DNA from: an uncultured beta proteobacterium
GTDB taxonomy: Bacteria > Pseudomonadota > Gammaproteobacteria > Burkholderiales > Burkholderiaceae_C
Direction: 5' to 3'
Assembly (NCBI GenBank): GCA_903897925.1
Contig: CAIUDG010000028.1
Span: 1-57,483 of the forward strand
DNA length: 57,483 bases
The notes beneath the pieces were generated by a model, which did not search any database, had not been told where the DNA came from, and was given only the letters and a program-made list of their open reading frames with translations. The position numbers and the translations under genes are program-made. Positions 8,882-18,100 of the stretch are shown one piece after another. The stretch's first letter is position 1. Every line of letters begins with the position of its first letter.

Positions 8882-10033
8882 ATGTCCAAACCTTATGACA
8901 TCTGTATCCGTGGCGCCGGCATCGTAGGACGCACCCTGGCCTTGCATCTGGCCGCGCTGCGTCTGCGCGTAGCGCTGGTGGCGCAAGACAAACTGCTCAG
9001 CCCAGCCCATTCCGACGTGCGCGCCTACGCACTCAGTCCGGCATCACGCAGTCTGCTCGAAAGGCTGCGCTGCTGGCCCGATCCGGCAGCGGCCACCGCT
9101 GTCACACGCATGCAGATCGAAGACGATACCGGCGCCTGCGTGCAATTTGATGCGGCGGCCCAGGGCGTTGCTGCCCTGAACTGGATCGTCGACGTGCCGG
9201 TGCTGGAGCAATTGCTGGCCGAAGCAGTGCGCTTTCAGCCACTGATCGACGTCGTCGACAACCCGCAAGCGGCCGAACTCACGGTAGTCTGTGAAGGCCG
9301 CGCCAGCAGCACCCGCAGCGAGTTCGGTGTCGAATTCGAAGTCACCAAATACGCGCAGTGGGCCCTGGCCGCACGCGTGAGTTGCACACAGGGCCACGCC
9401 CAGGTGGCGCGCCAGTGGTTTGCCAACGGTGAAATCCTGGCCCTGCTGCCCCTCGACGGTGCCGCCGGACGGCAGTGCGCACTGGTCTGGTCCGCCAGCC
9501 CGGAACGCGCACAAGCCCTGCAGGCGATGGAAAGCGCCGAATTTTGCGAAGCATTGGAAGCCGCCTGCGCGCAAGTGCTGGGCCCGCTCACCTTGTGCAG
9601 CGAGCGCAAGGTCTGGCCTTTGCAAGCGGCACAGGCGCGCCATTGGTGCGGCAGCAGCGCCAGCGGCAGCTGGGTGCTGGCCGGCGACGCCGCACACAAT
9701 GTGCATCCGCTGGCCGGTCAGGGGCTGAATCTGGGACTGGGTGACGTTGCCGAACTGGTGCAGCTGCTGGAACAGCGCCCCTACTGGCGCTCGGTTGGCG
9801 ACCACCGCCTGCTGCGCCGCTACGAGCGCGCGCGCAAAGCCGACTATGCCGTGGTTGGCGGTTCCGGCGACGCGCTGCAACAGGTGTTCCAAAGTCCCCT
9901 GGCCAGTGTGCAAAAACTTCGCCAGCTCGGCATGCGCGGGTTTGAACGCAGCGGCCGCCTGAAACAGTGGGTCGCCAGGCAGGCCATGGGCGGCCTGCCG
10001 AAACACCCCGCCACTCCCTCCAGCTCCCATTAA
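8882..10033 (+). CDS. UbiH/UbiF-type FAD-dependent monooxygenase
   Basis: Flavoprotein hydroxylase of the UbiH/UbiF/VisC/COQ6 family, most likely acting in aerobic ubiquinone synthesis on the inner face of the membrane. The 383 residues start with a Rossmann dinucleotide-binding motif (GAGIVG at 11-16). A second FAD contact, GDAAHNVHPLAGQG, begins near residue 268. Which ring position it hydroxylates cannot be decided from the sequence. It is the first of three plus-strand genes with dsbC (37 bp later) and an M61 peptidase. No strong ribosome binding site precedes the ATG. Confidence 0.88.
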   Translation: MSKPYDICIRGAGIVGRTLALHLAALRLRVALVAQDKLLSPAHSDVRAYALSPASRSLLERLRCWPDPAAATAVTRMQIEDDTGACVQFDAAAQGVAALNWIVDVPVLEQLLAEAVRFQPLIDVVDNPQAAELTVVCEGRASSTRSEFGVEFEVTKYAQWALAARVSCTQGHAQVARQWFANGEILALLPLDGAAGRQCALVWSASPERAQALQAMESAEFCEALEAACAQVLGPLTLCSERKVWPLQAAQARHWCGSSASGSWVLAGDAAHNVHPLAGQGLNLGLGDVAELVQLLEQRPYWRSVGDHRLLRRYERARKADYAVVGGSGDALQQVFQSPLASVQKLRQLGMRGFERSGRLKQWVARQAMGGLPKHPATPSSSH

Positions 10034-10070
10034 CCCGGCACACCGCTCGGGCCGCACCCAACACCACCGA

Positions 10071-10799
10071 ATGAAAAAATCCATTACTACCCGCCTGTGC
10101 CTGACCATCGCAACACTGGCACTGGGCGTCAGCGCGCTGGCCCAGGAAGCGGTGATCCGCAAAAACCTGGCGCAGCACTTTCCCGAACTGAAAGCCATTG
10201 ACCAGGTCAGCAAGGCGCCGGTCAACGGCCTGTACGAAGTCCGCGTCAACGGTAGCGAGATCTATTACACCGACGCCGATGCCAGCCATCTGATCGTGGG
10301 CAATATTTACGACACCCAAAAGCAAATCAACCTCACCGAGCAACGGGTCAACAAGCTCAGCGCCATCAAATTCAACAACCTGCCGTTCAAAGACGCCTTC
10401 ACCATCGTGCGCGGCAATGGCGAACGCAAATTGGCAGTTTTTGAAGACCCCAATTGCGGCTACTGCAAACGCTTTGAGCACGACCTGCAGGGGGTCAACA
10501 ATGTCACGGTCTACATGTTCCTGTTTCCCATCCTGGGACCGGACTCGGTGGAAAAATCCAAGGCCGTCTGGTGCGCCAAAGACAAGGGCCAAACCTGGCA
10601 GGACTGGATGCTGCACGAACAGGCACTGCCCAGTGCCTCGCCCATGTGCGATACCGCAGCACTCAAGCGCAATGTCGAGCTTGGCCGCAACTTCAGAATT
10701 ACCGGCACGCCAACGCTGTTTTTTATCGATGGCAGCCGCGTACCCGGCGCCATTGACGCCGCGCAAATCGAAAAGCATCTGACTGACAGCGCATCATGA
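10071..10799 (+). CDS. dsbC: Thiol:disulfide interchange protein DsbC
   Basis: Periplasmic disulfide isomerase that reshuffles wrong disulfides and is kept reduced by DsbD. The 242-residue precursor has a signal peptide (about 1-24, ending ALA-Q), the N-terminal dimerisation domain, and a thioredoxin domain with active-site Cys129-Gly-Tyr-Cys132. A structural Cys pair follows (WCAKDKG and MCDTAAL), as in E. coli DsbC. The cis-Pro loop is in TGTPTLFF. The stop overlaps the start of the next gene by 4 bp, so the two are co-translated. Confidence 0.95.
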   Translation: MKKSITTRLCLTIATLALGVSALAQEAVIRKNLAQHFPELKAIDQVSKAPVNGLYEVRVNGSEIYYTDADASHLIVGNIYDTQKQINLTEQRVNKLSAIKFNNLPFKDAFTIVRGNGERKLAVFEDPNCGYCKRFEHDLQGVNNVTVYMFLFPILGPDSVEKSKAVWCAKDKGQTWQDWMLHEQALPSASPMCDTAALKRNVELGRNFRITGTPTLFFIDGSRVPGAIDAAQIEKHLTDSAS

Positions 10800-12634
10800 G
10801 CCGGGGCCGGCCCGCCAAGGCGGCAGCGCTAACCGAAGCCATCCAGTACCAGCTGACGGCGCCCGCAGCGCAACGCCACCTGTTCCAGGTCAGGCTGACG
10901 GTGCCGTCACCGGCGCCGCAGCAGCTGTTGCAGTTGCCGGTATGGATTCCCGGCAGCTACCTGGTACGCGAATTTGCCAAAAACCTGCAGCAGCTGCGCT
11001 GTAGCCAGAACGGGCGCAGCGTGCCCGTGCAGCAGCGCGACAAGGCCCAATGGTGCGTCGACTGCACCCCCGGCATCCCGCTCCAGGTCGACTACGCCGT
11101 CTACGCCTTCGACAACTCGGTCCGCACCGCCTGGCTGGACCCGCAGCGCGGCTTCTTTAACGGCACCAGTCTGTTCCTGCAGGTCGTCGGCCAACAAGCC
11201 TTGCCCCATTGGCTGGACATTGCCTGCCCCGAAGACTGCAGCCACTGGAGCCTGGCCACCGGCCTAGAAGCGGTACGCACCAACCGCCAGGGTTTTGGCA
11301 GCTACTGCGCCAACAATTACGACACACTGGTCGACTGTCCGGTGGAGATGGGCGCATTCTGGAGCGGCCACTTTGACGCCTGCGGCATTGCTCACCGTTT
11401 CGTGGTGGCCGGCGCCACCGACAACTTCGACGGCAAGCGCCTGCTAGCCGACGCCCAGGCCATTTGCGAGCAGGCCTTGCGCTTTTGGCACGGTGCCGAA
11501 AAAGAGCCGGCCAAGGCGGCCCCATTTTCCAGCTACTTGTTCATGCTGAACGCCGTGCATGAGGGTTATGGCGGCCTGGAGCACCGCAATTCCACCGCAC
11601 TGATCGGCCCGCGCAAAGACCTGCCGCGCCTGGCCACGCCGCCGTCGGCCAGCGCCAAACAACCGGACGGCTACGCCACCCTGCTGGGCCTGATCAGCCA
11701 CGAATACTTTCACGCCTGGAACGTCAAACAGCTGCGTCCCGCTGAATTCACACAGTACGACTACACCCAGGAAAACTACACCGAACTGTTGTGGTTCTTT
11801 GAAGGCTTCACCAGCTACTACGACGACCTGCTGCTGCGCCGCGCCCGGCGCATCGACAACGCCAGCTACCTCAAGCTGCTGGGCAAGACCATCAACCAGG
11901 TCTTGCAAACCCCCGGCCGCAAGGTGCAGTCGGTAGCACAAGCCAGCTTTGATGCCTGGGTCAAGTATTACCGCCAGGACGAAAACACCGCCAACGCCAC
12001 CGTCAGCTACTACACCAAGGGCTCGCTGGTGGCACTGTGTCTGGACCTGGGCTTGCGCGCCGAAGGCCGCTGCACGCTGGACCAGGTGATGCAATCCCTG
12101 TGGCAGCGCTGTGCCGCCGGCCCCATGACCGAGCGCGATCTGCTTGACGCCTTGCAGCAGCAGTCCGGTCGTTCCTGGTCGCGCGAAATCGCCCACTGGG
12201 TCCATGGCACCCAAGACCTGCCGCTGCAACCGCTGCTGGAACGCCATGGCGTGCAATACCACCAGGAGCCCGACCAACTGGCGCAGCGCCTGGGCCTGCG
12301 CGTCAAGGAAGCCGGCGCACTGCAGATTCAGCAGGTGCTACGCGGCGGTGCCGCCGAACAGGCCGGTTTCGCCGCAGGCGATGAATGGCTGGCCGTGCAA
12401 TCGGCCAGCGCCAGAGCCAGTGGCCCCTGGCGCATCACGGCGCTGGACGAAATTACCGCCTATTGCGGCCAGGCGAAAAAACTGCTCGCCACCGTTGTGC
12501 GCGACCGCCGCCTGCACACGCTGACGCTGCGCCTGCCGCCGCTCAGCCAGGCGGTGCGCCTGTCGGTCCGCGATGCCGCCTTGCTGGCGCCCTGGCTGGA
12601 TGGCACCGCCAACGCGGCGCCCGATTCGCTATAG
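10796..12634 (+). CDS. M61 family metallopeptidase with PDZ domain
   Basis: Zinc aminopeptidase-like protein related to Sphingomonas glycyl aminopeptidase, 612 residues. The N-terminal domain (about 20-190) is the M61 beta domain. The HExxH zinc site is His302-Glu303-x-x-His306 within [12 protein letters not shown] downstream Glu in [11 protein letters not shown] is the likely third zinc ligand. A PDZ domain lies near 485-580 ([18 protein letters not shown]). No N-terminal signal peptide is evident, so it is probably cytoplasmic. The gene overlaps dsbC by 4 bp. Confidence 0.93.
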   Translation: MSRGRPAKAAALTEAIQYQLTAPAAQRHLFQVRLTVPSPAPQQLLQLPVWIPGSYLVREFAKNLQQLRCSQNGRSVPVQQRDKAQWCVDCTPGIPLQVDYAVYAFDNSVRTAWLDPQRGFFNGTSLFLQVVGQQALPHWLDIACPEDCSHWSLATGLEAVRTNRQGFGSYCANNYDTLVDCPVEMGAFWSGHFDACGIAHRFVVAGATDNFDGKRLLADAQAICEQALRFWHGAEKEPAKAAPFSSYLFMLNAVHEGYGGLEHRNSTALIGPRKDLPRLATPPSASAKQPDGYATLLGLISHEYFHAWNVKQLRPAEFTQYDYTQENYTELLWFFEGFTSYYDDLLLRRARRIDNASYLKLLGKTINQVLQTPGRKVQSVAQASFDAWVKYYRQDENTANATVSYYTKGSLVALCLDLGLRAEGRCTLDQVMQSLWQRCAAGPMTERDLLDALQQQSGRSWSREIAHWVHGTQDLPLQPLLERHGVQYHQEPDQLAQRLGLRVKEAGALQIQQVLRGGAAEQAGFAAGDEWLAVQSASARASGPWRITALDEITAYCGQAKKLLATVVRDRRLHTLTLRLPPLSQAVRLSVRDAALLAPWLDGTANAAPDSL

Positions 12635-12668
12635 TTGCCAGTTGACCTCCTCCACCCACGGACAAACC

Positions 12669-13448
12669 ATGACCTACGAATGCATCACCACCCGCGTTGA
12701 AGGCGAAAAAGTCGCCGTTATCACCCTGAACCGCCCCAAAGCCCTGAATGCGCTGAACGACCAGCTCATGACTGAACTGGGCCAGGCCCTGCTGGCCTTC
12801 GACGCCGACGAAGCCATTGGCTGCATCGTCCTCACGGGCAGTGAAAAAGCCTTTGCCGCCGGCGCTGACATTTCGGCCATGGCCAAATTCAGTTTTACCG
12901 ACGTTTACAAGAGCAATTTCATTACCCGCAACTGGGAAACCATGCGCCAGGTGCGCAAGCCCATCATTGCCGCCGTGAGCGGCTTTGCCCTGGGCGGCGG
13001 CTGCGAACTGGCCATGATGTGCGACTTCATCATTGCCGCTGAGTCGGCCCGCTTCGGGCAGCCGGAAATCAAGATCGGCATTATTCCTGGCGCCGGCGGC
13101 ACCCAGCGCCTGCCACGCGCCGTCGGCAAGTCCAAGGCAATGGACCTGGCCCTTACCGGCCGCATGATGGACGCCGCCGAAGCCGAACGCGCCGGCCTGG
13201 TCAGCCGCATCGTGCCGCAAGACAAACTGATGGACGAAGCCCTGGCCGCAGCGCTGATGATCTGCAGCTTCTCCCAGCTCGCCACCATGGCCACCAAAGA
13301 AGCAGTCAACCGCGCCTTTGAAGGCGGCCTGACCGAAGGGCTGGGCTTTGAGCGCCGCCTGTTCCACGCGCTGTTCGCCACCCAGGACCAAAAAGAAGGC
13401 ATGGACGCTTTTCTGAACAAACGCCAACCCGATTTCAAGAATCTGTAA
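12669..13448 (+). CDS. Enoyl-CoA hydratase
   Basis: Crotonase-fold enzyme of 259 residues that hydrates trans-2-enoyl-CoA in fatty-acid oxidation. Both catalytic glutamates are present with the family spacing of 20: Glu113 in GGGCEL and Glu133 in GQPEIKIG. The CoA-binding oxyanion segment AAGADISAM lies near residue 63. I chose the ATG that gives the standard short length rather than the upstream in-frame start inside the preceding gene. It lies 34 bp after the M61 gene and may share its transcript. The substrate chain length cannot be told from sequence. Confidence 0.93.
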   Translation: MTYECITTRVEGEKVAVITLNRPKALNALNDQLMTELGQALLAFDADEAIGCIVLTGSEKAFAAGADISAMAKFSFTDVYKSNFITRNWETMRQVRKPIIAAVSGFALGGGCELAMMCDFIIAAESARFGQPEIKIGIIPGAGGTQRLPRAVGKSKAMDLALTGRMMDAAEAERAGLVSRIVPQDKLMDEALAAALMICSFSQLATMATKEAVNRAFEGGLTEGLGFERRLFHALFATQDQKEGMDAFLNKRQPDFKNL

Positions 13449-13473
13449 AAAGCGCGCGCAAACTTGCTATAAT
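13444..13473 (+). promoter_or_regulatory. Probable tRNA promoter
   Basis: A perfect TATAAT at 13468-13473 lies 10 bp before the tRNA. A weak TGTAAA at 13444-13449 sits 18 bp upstream of it. A G/C-rich GCGGCC follows the -10, as in stable-RNA promoter discriminators. The -35 overlaps the stop codon of the enoyl-CoA hydratase gene. Confidence 0.55.
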
Positions 13474-13483
13474 TGCGGCCTTC

Positions 13484-13560
13484 GGTGATATAGCTCAGTT
13501 GGTTAGAGCGCAGCATTCATAATGCTGATGTCGGTGGTTCAAATCCACCTATCACCACCA
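13484..13560 (+). tRNA. tRNA-Met (CAT), elongator type
   Basis: A complete cloverleaf of 77 nt including an encoded CCA. The acceptor stem GGTGATA/TATCACC, D-stem GCTC/GAGC, anticodon stem CAGCA/TGCTG and T-stem GGTGG/CCACC all pair perfectly. The anticodon CAT is at 13518-13520. The paired first base and the absence of three G:C pairs in the anticodon stem rule out the initiator. A CAT anticodon can also belong to tRNA-Ile2 after lysidine modification, which sequence alone does not exclude. Confidence 0.95.
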
Positions 13561-13568
13561 AGACCAGA

Positions 13569-13600
13569 GCCGCTGATTCGCAAGAGTCAGCGGCTTTTTT
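13569..13600 (+). terminator. Rho-independent terminator after tRNA-Met
   Basis: An 8-bp perfect stem GCCGCTGA/TCAGCGGC with a 10-base loop is followed by six T residues. It starts 9 bases after the encoded CCA, so it closes a single-tRNA transcription unit. Confidence 0.9.
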
Positions 13601-13703
13601 CTGCCTGCCACAGTTTGCCTAGCGCTAGGCATTGCCCTGCGGCCCCAGCGCAGCCACGTGATAGCATCCGTGCCTTGTTGACCTCAGCCTCTGGATACAC
13701 ACC

Positions 13704-14135
13704 ATGAACCGCTGCCATTTTTTATCCCGCTCCCCCTGGCCTGGCCGTTTCGTACTGCTGTGCGCCTGGAGCGCACTGGCCCTGGGCCAGGCACCGCTGG
13801 CCAGCGCCCAGGTCACCGGCGCCTATGTGCGCAATTTCCCCGCCAACACGCAACGGGCCTCCATGGTGGTCACCCAGGCCCCCATCTTGTTGCTCAACGA
13901 CCTGCCGGAACGCCTTTCGCCCGGTGCACGCATTCGCGACAGCCAGAACCTGATCGTGCAGCCCGCCACCCTCACGGGCAATCGCTACCTGGTCAATTAC
14001 GTGCGCGAATTCACCGGCCTGATCCGCGACGTCTGGATTCTCACCCCCGACGAAGCCGCACTGCCGCTGCCCTCGCAAACCACGCAACCGGCCAGCGCCA
14101 ACGGCGTACCGGTCAGCACGCCGCCAACGTACTGA
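13704..14135 (+). CDS. Conserved hypothetical exported protein
   Basis: The 143-residue protein has an N-terminal signal peptide (hydrophobic core [13 protein letters not shown], predicted cleavage near ASAQ at 33-36). A compact domain of about 85 residues follows with [12 protein letters not shown] and [21 protein letters not shown], and a Pro/Ser/Thr-rich tail. I do not recognise a functional family. The beta-rich pattern and export signal suggest a periplasmic protein. It sits 82 bp before miaB on the same strand and follows the tRNA terminator, so it probably starts its own transcript. Confidence 0.8.
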   Translation: MNRCHFLSRSPWPGRFVLLCAWSALALGQAPLASAQVTGAYVRNFPANTQRASMVVTQAPILLLNDLPERLSPGARIRDSQNLIVQPATLTGNRYLVNYVREFTGLIRDVWILTPDEAALPLPSQTTQPASANGVPVSTPPTY

Positions 14136-14217
14136 CGCGGCCCCTGTGGTCGCCCACCGCCACGGCGGTATTTTTTTCATCCCCTTCGCGCACCCACCCG
14201 CGCCAGCAGAGCCCGCC

Positions 14218-15558
14218 ATGAGCAAAAAAGTCTTTATCAAAACATTTGGCTGCCAAATGAACTCCTACGACTCGGACAAAATGGCCGACGTGCTAGGCGC
14301 AGCACAAGGCTACGAGCAAACCAACGATGTCGAGGAAGCCGATCTGATCCTGTTCAACACCTGCTCGGTGCGGGAAAAAGCCCAGGAAAAAGTATTTTCC
14401 GACCTGGGGCGCGTCAAGCACCTCAAAGCCAAAGGCGTGCAAATCGGCGTTGGCGGCTGTGTAGCCAGCCAGGAAGGCGCCGCCATCATTGCCCGCGCTC
14501 CGTATGTGGACGTGGTGTTCGGCCCGCAGACCCTGCACCGTTTGCCCGAGATGCTGGCCGCCCGCGCCGCGCGCAATACGCCGCAGGTGGACATCAGCTT
14601 CCCGGAAATCGAGAAATTCGACCACCTGCCACCGGCCAAGGTCGAGGGCGCTTCGGCCTTCGTCAGCATCATGGAAGGCTGCTCCAAATATTGCAGCTAC
14701 TGCGTGGTGCCCTACACCCGGGGCGAAGAAGTCAGCCGGCCGTTTGACGATGTGCTGGTGGAAGTGGCCGGGCTGGCCGACCAGGGCGTGAAAGAAATCA
14801 CGCTGCTGGGCCAGAACGTCAACGCCTGGTGTGCGCCCATGGGCCACACCAGCGAAAGCGCCGACTTTGCCACCTTGCTCGAATATGTGTCTGAAATTCC
14901 GGGCATCGAACGCCTGCGCTTTACCACCAGCCACCCCAACGAGTTCACACCGGCACTGATCGCCGCCTACGACAAACTGCCCAAACTGGTCAGCCACCTG
15001 CACCTGCCAGTGCAGCACGGCAGTGACAGAATCCTGATGGCCATGAAGCGCGGCTACACCGCCATGGAATACAAAAGCACAGTGCGCAAACTGCGCGCCA
15101 TTCGCCCGGACATGTCCATGAGCAGCGACTTCATTGTCGGCTTCCCGGGCGAGACCGAAGACGACTTCAACAAGATGATGAAACTGATCGAAGACATTGA
15201 ATTCGACAACAGCTTCAGTTTCATCTTCAGCCCGCGCCCCGGCACCCCGGCCGCCAATCTGGCAGACGACACGCCGCACGAGGTAAAGCTGCGCCGCCTG
15301 CAGCATCTGCAGGGCGTAATCAACGGCAACATCAGCCGCATCAGCGAACGCCTGGTCGGCAGCACGCAGCGCATTTTGGTGGAAGGCCGCAGCAAGCGCG
15401 ACGGCAACGAATACATGGGCCGCACCGAGTGCAATCGGGTGGTCAACTTCGCCGGTTCCGAACGCCTGCTGGGCCAGCTGGTGGACGTGCGGATTACCGA
15501 AACGCGCAGCTACACGCTGCGCGCCGAAGTGCTGCAGGCCGCATCACTGGCACCCTGA
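14218..15558 (+). CDS. miaB: tRNA-2-methylthio-N6-dimethylallyladenosine synthase MiaB
   Basis: Radical-SAM methylthiotransferase that modifies i6A37 in tRNAs reading U-initial codons. The start at 14218 gives 446 residues, normal for MiaB. The N-terminal UPF0004 domain carries Cys12, Cys49 and Cys81 for the auxiliary cluster. The radical-SAM triad is Cys155-x3-Cys159-x2-Cys162. A TRAM domain ends the protein (about 375-440). It converges with ffh; the 68-bp spacer holds a short tandem repeat and no clear terminator. Confidence 0.97.
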   Translation: MSKKVFIKTFGCQMNSYDSDKMADVLGAAQGYEQTNDVEEADLILFNTCSVREKAQEKVFSDLGRVKHLKAKGVQIGVGGCVASQEGAAIIARAPYVDVVFGPQTLHRLPEMLAARAARNTPQVDISFPEIEKFDHLPPAKVEGASAFVSIMEGCSKYCSYCVVPYTRGEEVSRPFDDVLVEVAGLADQGVKEITLLGQNVNAWCAPMGHTSESADFATLLEYVSEIPGIERLRFTTSHPNEFTPALIAAYDKLPKLVSHLHLPVQHGSDRILMAMKRGYTAMEYKSTVRKLRAIRPDMSMSSDFIVGFPGETEDDFNKMMKLIEDIEFDNSFSFIFSPRPGTPAANLADDTPHEVKLRRLQHLQGVINGNISRISERLVGSTQRILVEGRSKRDGNEYMGRTECNRVVNFAGSERLLGQLVDVRITETRSYTLRAEVLQAASLAP

Positions 15559-15588
15559 ACCGGGCTAAACCGGGCTAAATCGGGCTGA
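15559..15588. repeat. 10-bp tandem repeat after miaB
   Basis: ACCGGGCTAA occurs twice in tandem, then as a third diverged copy (ATCGGGCTGA). It lies directly after the miaB stop codon in the convergent miaB/ffh spacer. Confidence 0.75.
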
Positions 15589-15626
15589 GCCGGATCGCGC
15601 CGGAAAAGCGGCCAAGGGCTACAGCT

Positions 15627-16991
15627 TCAGAAAGGCATGCGCGGCATGCCTTTCATGCCGCCCAGGCGTTTCATCATCTTCATCATGCCGCCGCCCTTCA
15701 TCTTCTTCATCATTTCCTGCATCTGCTCAAACTCCTTGAGCATGCGGTTGACTTCCTGCACATGGACTCCGGCGCCGGCCGCAATCCGGCGCTTGCGCGT
15801 GGCCTTGATCAACTCGGGCTTGCGCCGCTCCAGCGGCGTCATGCTGTGGATGATGCCTTCCTTGCGGCGGATGTCTTTTTCAGCTTTATCCATGTCCACC
15901 TGACCGGCCTTGGCGGTCATGGCCGCCGGCAGCTTGTCCATCAGGCTGGACAAGCCACCCATCTGCTTCATCTGCTGGATCTGTGCCAAAAAATCGTTCA
16001 GGTCAAATCCACCGCCACTCTTGACCTTGGCCGCCAGCTTCTGCGCGGCGTCAATATTCACACCCGCCGTGACCTGCTCGACCAGGGCCAGAATGTCGCC
16101 CATGCCCAGGATGCGACCGGCATGGCGCTCGGCGTCAAACACTTCCAGGCCGTCCAGCTTCTCGCTGACACCAGCAAACTTGATCGGCGCACCAGTAACC
16201 TGGCGCACCGACAAGGCGGCACCACCGCGTGCATCGCCGTCGGTCTTGGTCAGGATAATGCCGGTCAGCGGCAAGGCTTCGCGGAACGCCTTGGCGGTAT
16301 TCACCGCGTCCTGGCCCTGCATGGCATCGACCACAAACAGGGTTTCCACTGGATTCAGTGCCGCGTGCAGGTCTTTGATTTCCTGCATCAAGGCTTCATC
16401 AATCGCCAGACGACCGGCGGTGTCCACCAGCAGCACATCGAAGAAATGTTTTTTGGCGTAATCCAGCGCTGCCCGCGCAATATCCACCGGGCGCTGGTCG
16501 GCGCTGCTGGGGAACCATTCGGCGCCGGCCTGTGCCGTCACCGTCTTGAGCTGCTCGATCGCCGCCGGGCGGTACACGTCGCCAGACACGGTCAGCACTT
16601 TTTTCTTGCGTTTTTCAATCAGGTGCTTGGCCAGCTTGGCGGTGGTGGTGGTCTTGCCGGCGCCCTGCAGGCCGGCCATCAGAATCACTGCCGGCGGCTG
16701 CGCTGCCAGATTGATGTCGCTGACGCCCTCGCCCATGGTTGCGGCCAACTCGCGGTTAACGATGCTTACCAGCACCTGGCCTGGCTGCAGCGACCCCAGC
16801 ACTTCCTCACCCAGGGCTTTTTCCTTCACCCGGGCGATAAAGTCGCGCACCACGGGCAGCGCCACGTCGGCCTCCAGCAGCGCCATGCGCACCTCGCGCA
16901 ACATGTCGGAGACATTCGATTCGGTAATACGCGCCTGGCCCCGGATTTGCTTGACGAGGCGGCTGAGTTTGTCGGTAAGTGCGGAAGCCAT
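15627..16991 (-). CDS. ffh: Signal recognition particle protein Ffh
   Basis: GTPase subunit of the signal recognition particle; it binds 4.5S RNA and hydrophobic signal sequences and docks on FtsY. The 454 residues comprise the N domain (1-85), the G domain with P-loop GLQGAGKTTTTAKLA near 107-121 and a TKTDGDARGGAALS segment, and the Met-rich M domain ending in runs such as MMKKMKGGGMMKMMKRLGG. It is divergent from the ccsA-like gene with 78 bp between starts, a conserved arrangement in Burkholderiales. No 4.5S RNA gene is visible nearby. Confidence 0.98.
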   Translation of the reverse strand: MASALTDKLSRLVKQIRGQARITESNVSDMLREVRMALLEADVALPVVRDFIARVKEKALGEEVLGSLQPGQVLVSIVNRELAATMGEGVSDINLAAQPPAVILMAGLQGAGKTTTTAKLAKHLIEKRKKKVLTVSGDVYRPAAIEQLKTVTAQAGAEWFPSSADQRPVDIARAALDYAKKHFFDVLLVDTAGRLAIDEALMQEIKDLHAALNPVETLFVVDAMQGQDAVNTAKAFREALPLTGIILTKTDGDARGGAALSVRQVTGAPIKFAGVSEKLDGLEVFDAERHAGRILGMGDILALVEQVTAGVNIDAAQKLAAKVKSGGGFDLNDFLAQIQQMKQMGGLSSLMDKLPAAMTAKAGQVDMDKAEKDIRRKEGIIHSMTPLERRKPELIKATRKRRIAAGAGVHVQEVNRMLKEFEQMQEMMKKMKGGGMMKMMKRLGGMKGMPRMPF

Positions 16992-17069
16992 GAACGATAT
17001 TCCGGTAGTCGGAACCTATATTGAGCACGATCATGCGTCTGGCAGGATGCAAAACGCTAAACTGTGCGC

Positions 17070-17867
17070 ATGATTTTAGCCAGTGCGCCCCCTGTTCCAC
17101 TGATCCTGTCCGTATTTTCCGCGGTCGCCTATGCCTTGCCAGCCCTGCTGTCGAAGCGGCTAAGCCTGCGCGCGGCGCACGCCATAGTCGCCATGGCCTG
17201 GCTCGCGCATGGTGCGGTGCTGGCCTTTGGCCTGCTTGGCGCGCCGCCGCTGTTCGGCTTTGCGCCGGCGCTGTCGGTCACGGCCTGGCTGGTGGCGGCA
17301 GTCTATGGCGTCGAAAGCCTGATCTACCCCCAGTTGCCCACGCGCTGGACCTTGAGCGCCATCGGCACCGTCGCGGTGCTGCTGGCCTACGCCTTTCCGG
17401 GCAGCGCCATGCCGGCCAGCACTTCGGTCTGGCTGCCCATGCACCTGGCCTTCGGCGTGGCCTGTTATGGCCTGTTCGGCACCGCCGTGGTTCACGCCTG
17501 GTTCATGCGCCACGCCGAAAAGCGCATCCGCCTGGCCAAAGACTCGCACAGCGGTCTGCCGCTGCTGACCCTGGAGCGCCTGACCTATCGCCTGGTCGGC
17601 TCCGGCTTTGTACTGCTCAGCGCCACCCTGGCCCTGGGCATGGCGTTTGACGAGGTGCTGTACCAGCACGCCTGGCGCTGGGACCACAAAACCGTGTTTT
17701 CAATACTGTCCTGGGTCACCTTCGCCATCCTGTTGATCGGCCGTTCAGCCTTTGGCTGGCGTGGCAAACGCGCTGCTGGCGTGCTGTACATGGGCTCCAT
17801 CTTCCTCTTGCTGGCTTACGTCGGTTCGCGCTTTGTCATGGAAATCATCATCGGCCGCACGCCATGA
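17070..17867 (+). CDS. CcsA/YpjD-family inner membrane protein (cytochrome c biogenesis type)
   Basis: A polytopic membrane protein of 265 residues with about eight hydrophobic segments. It belongs to the CcsA/CcmC/YpjD heme-handling superfamily. Conserved features include His-containing segments HLAFGVACYG and HAWRWDHKTVFSILSW. It lacks the full WGxxWxWD motif of true CcsA, so it is better called YpjD-like. Its role in cytochrome c assembly is inferred from family membership only. I preferred the ATG at 17070 over a GTG two codons upstream. It overlaps the next gene by 4 bp. Confidence 0.85.
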   Translation: MILASAPPVPLILSVFSAVAYALPALLSKRLSLRAAHAIVAMAWLAHGAVLAFGLLGAPPLFGFAPALSVTAWLVAAVYGVESLIYPQLPTRWTLSAIGTVAVLLAYAFPGSAMPASTSVWLPMHLAFGVACYGLFGTAVVHAWFMRHAEKRIRLAKDSHSGLPLLTLERLTYRLVGSGFVLLSATLALGMAFDEVLYQHAWRWDHKTVFSILSWVTFAILLIGRSAFGWRGKRAAGVLYMGSIFLLLAYVGSRFVMEIIIGRTP

Positions 17868-18100
17868 AATTCCTGCTCCTGCTAGGTTTGTTTCTGCTGA
17901 TCGGCTATTGCTGGCGCAGCCTGCGCAGCGCGCCAGCGCGTGTGGCCGCCCCGGCGGCAGGCGCAGCACCAGAGCCAGCGCCTGCGCCGACCATGCTGCG
18001 TTGTCTCCATTGCGGCGTGCATCTGCCGCCCGCCGACGCCATTACCGGCCACGCCGGCGTCTACTGCTCCGAGGCCCACCGCGCAATACGGGAGCGCTGA
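17864..18100 (+). CDS. PP0621 family small membrane-anchored protein
   Basis: A 78-residue protein with an N-terminal hydrophobic segment (about 2-17, LLLLGLFLLIGYCW), an Ala/Pro-rich linker, and a C-terminal zinc-binding-like domain: Cys-x2-Cys-x-x-His in CLHCGVHLP followed by YCSEAHR. The pattern resembles TRASH/zinc-ribbon modules, and its two Cys/His clusters could bind one metal ion. It overlaps the ccsA-like gene by 4 bp and directly abuts pilS. The function is unknown. Confidence 0.82.
   Translation: MKFLLLLGLFLLIGYCWRSLRSAPARVAAPAAGAAPEPAPAPTMLRCLHCGVHLPPADAITGHAGVYCSEAHRAIRER

Noticed and set aside
13484..13560. Initiator tRNA-fMet
   Set aside because: The first acceptor pair is G:C and the anticodon stem lacks the three consecutive G:C pairs of initiators.
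15559..17069. 4.5S RNA gene near ffh
   Set aside because: No GGTCAGG...GGAAGGAAGCAGCC-like conserved loop was found around ffh or elsewhere in the window.
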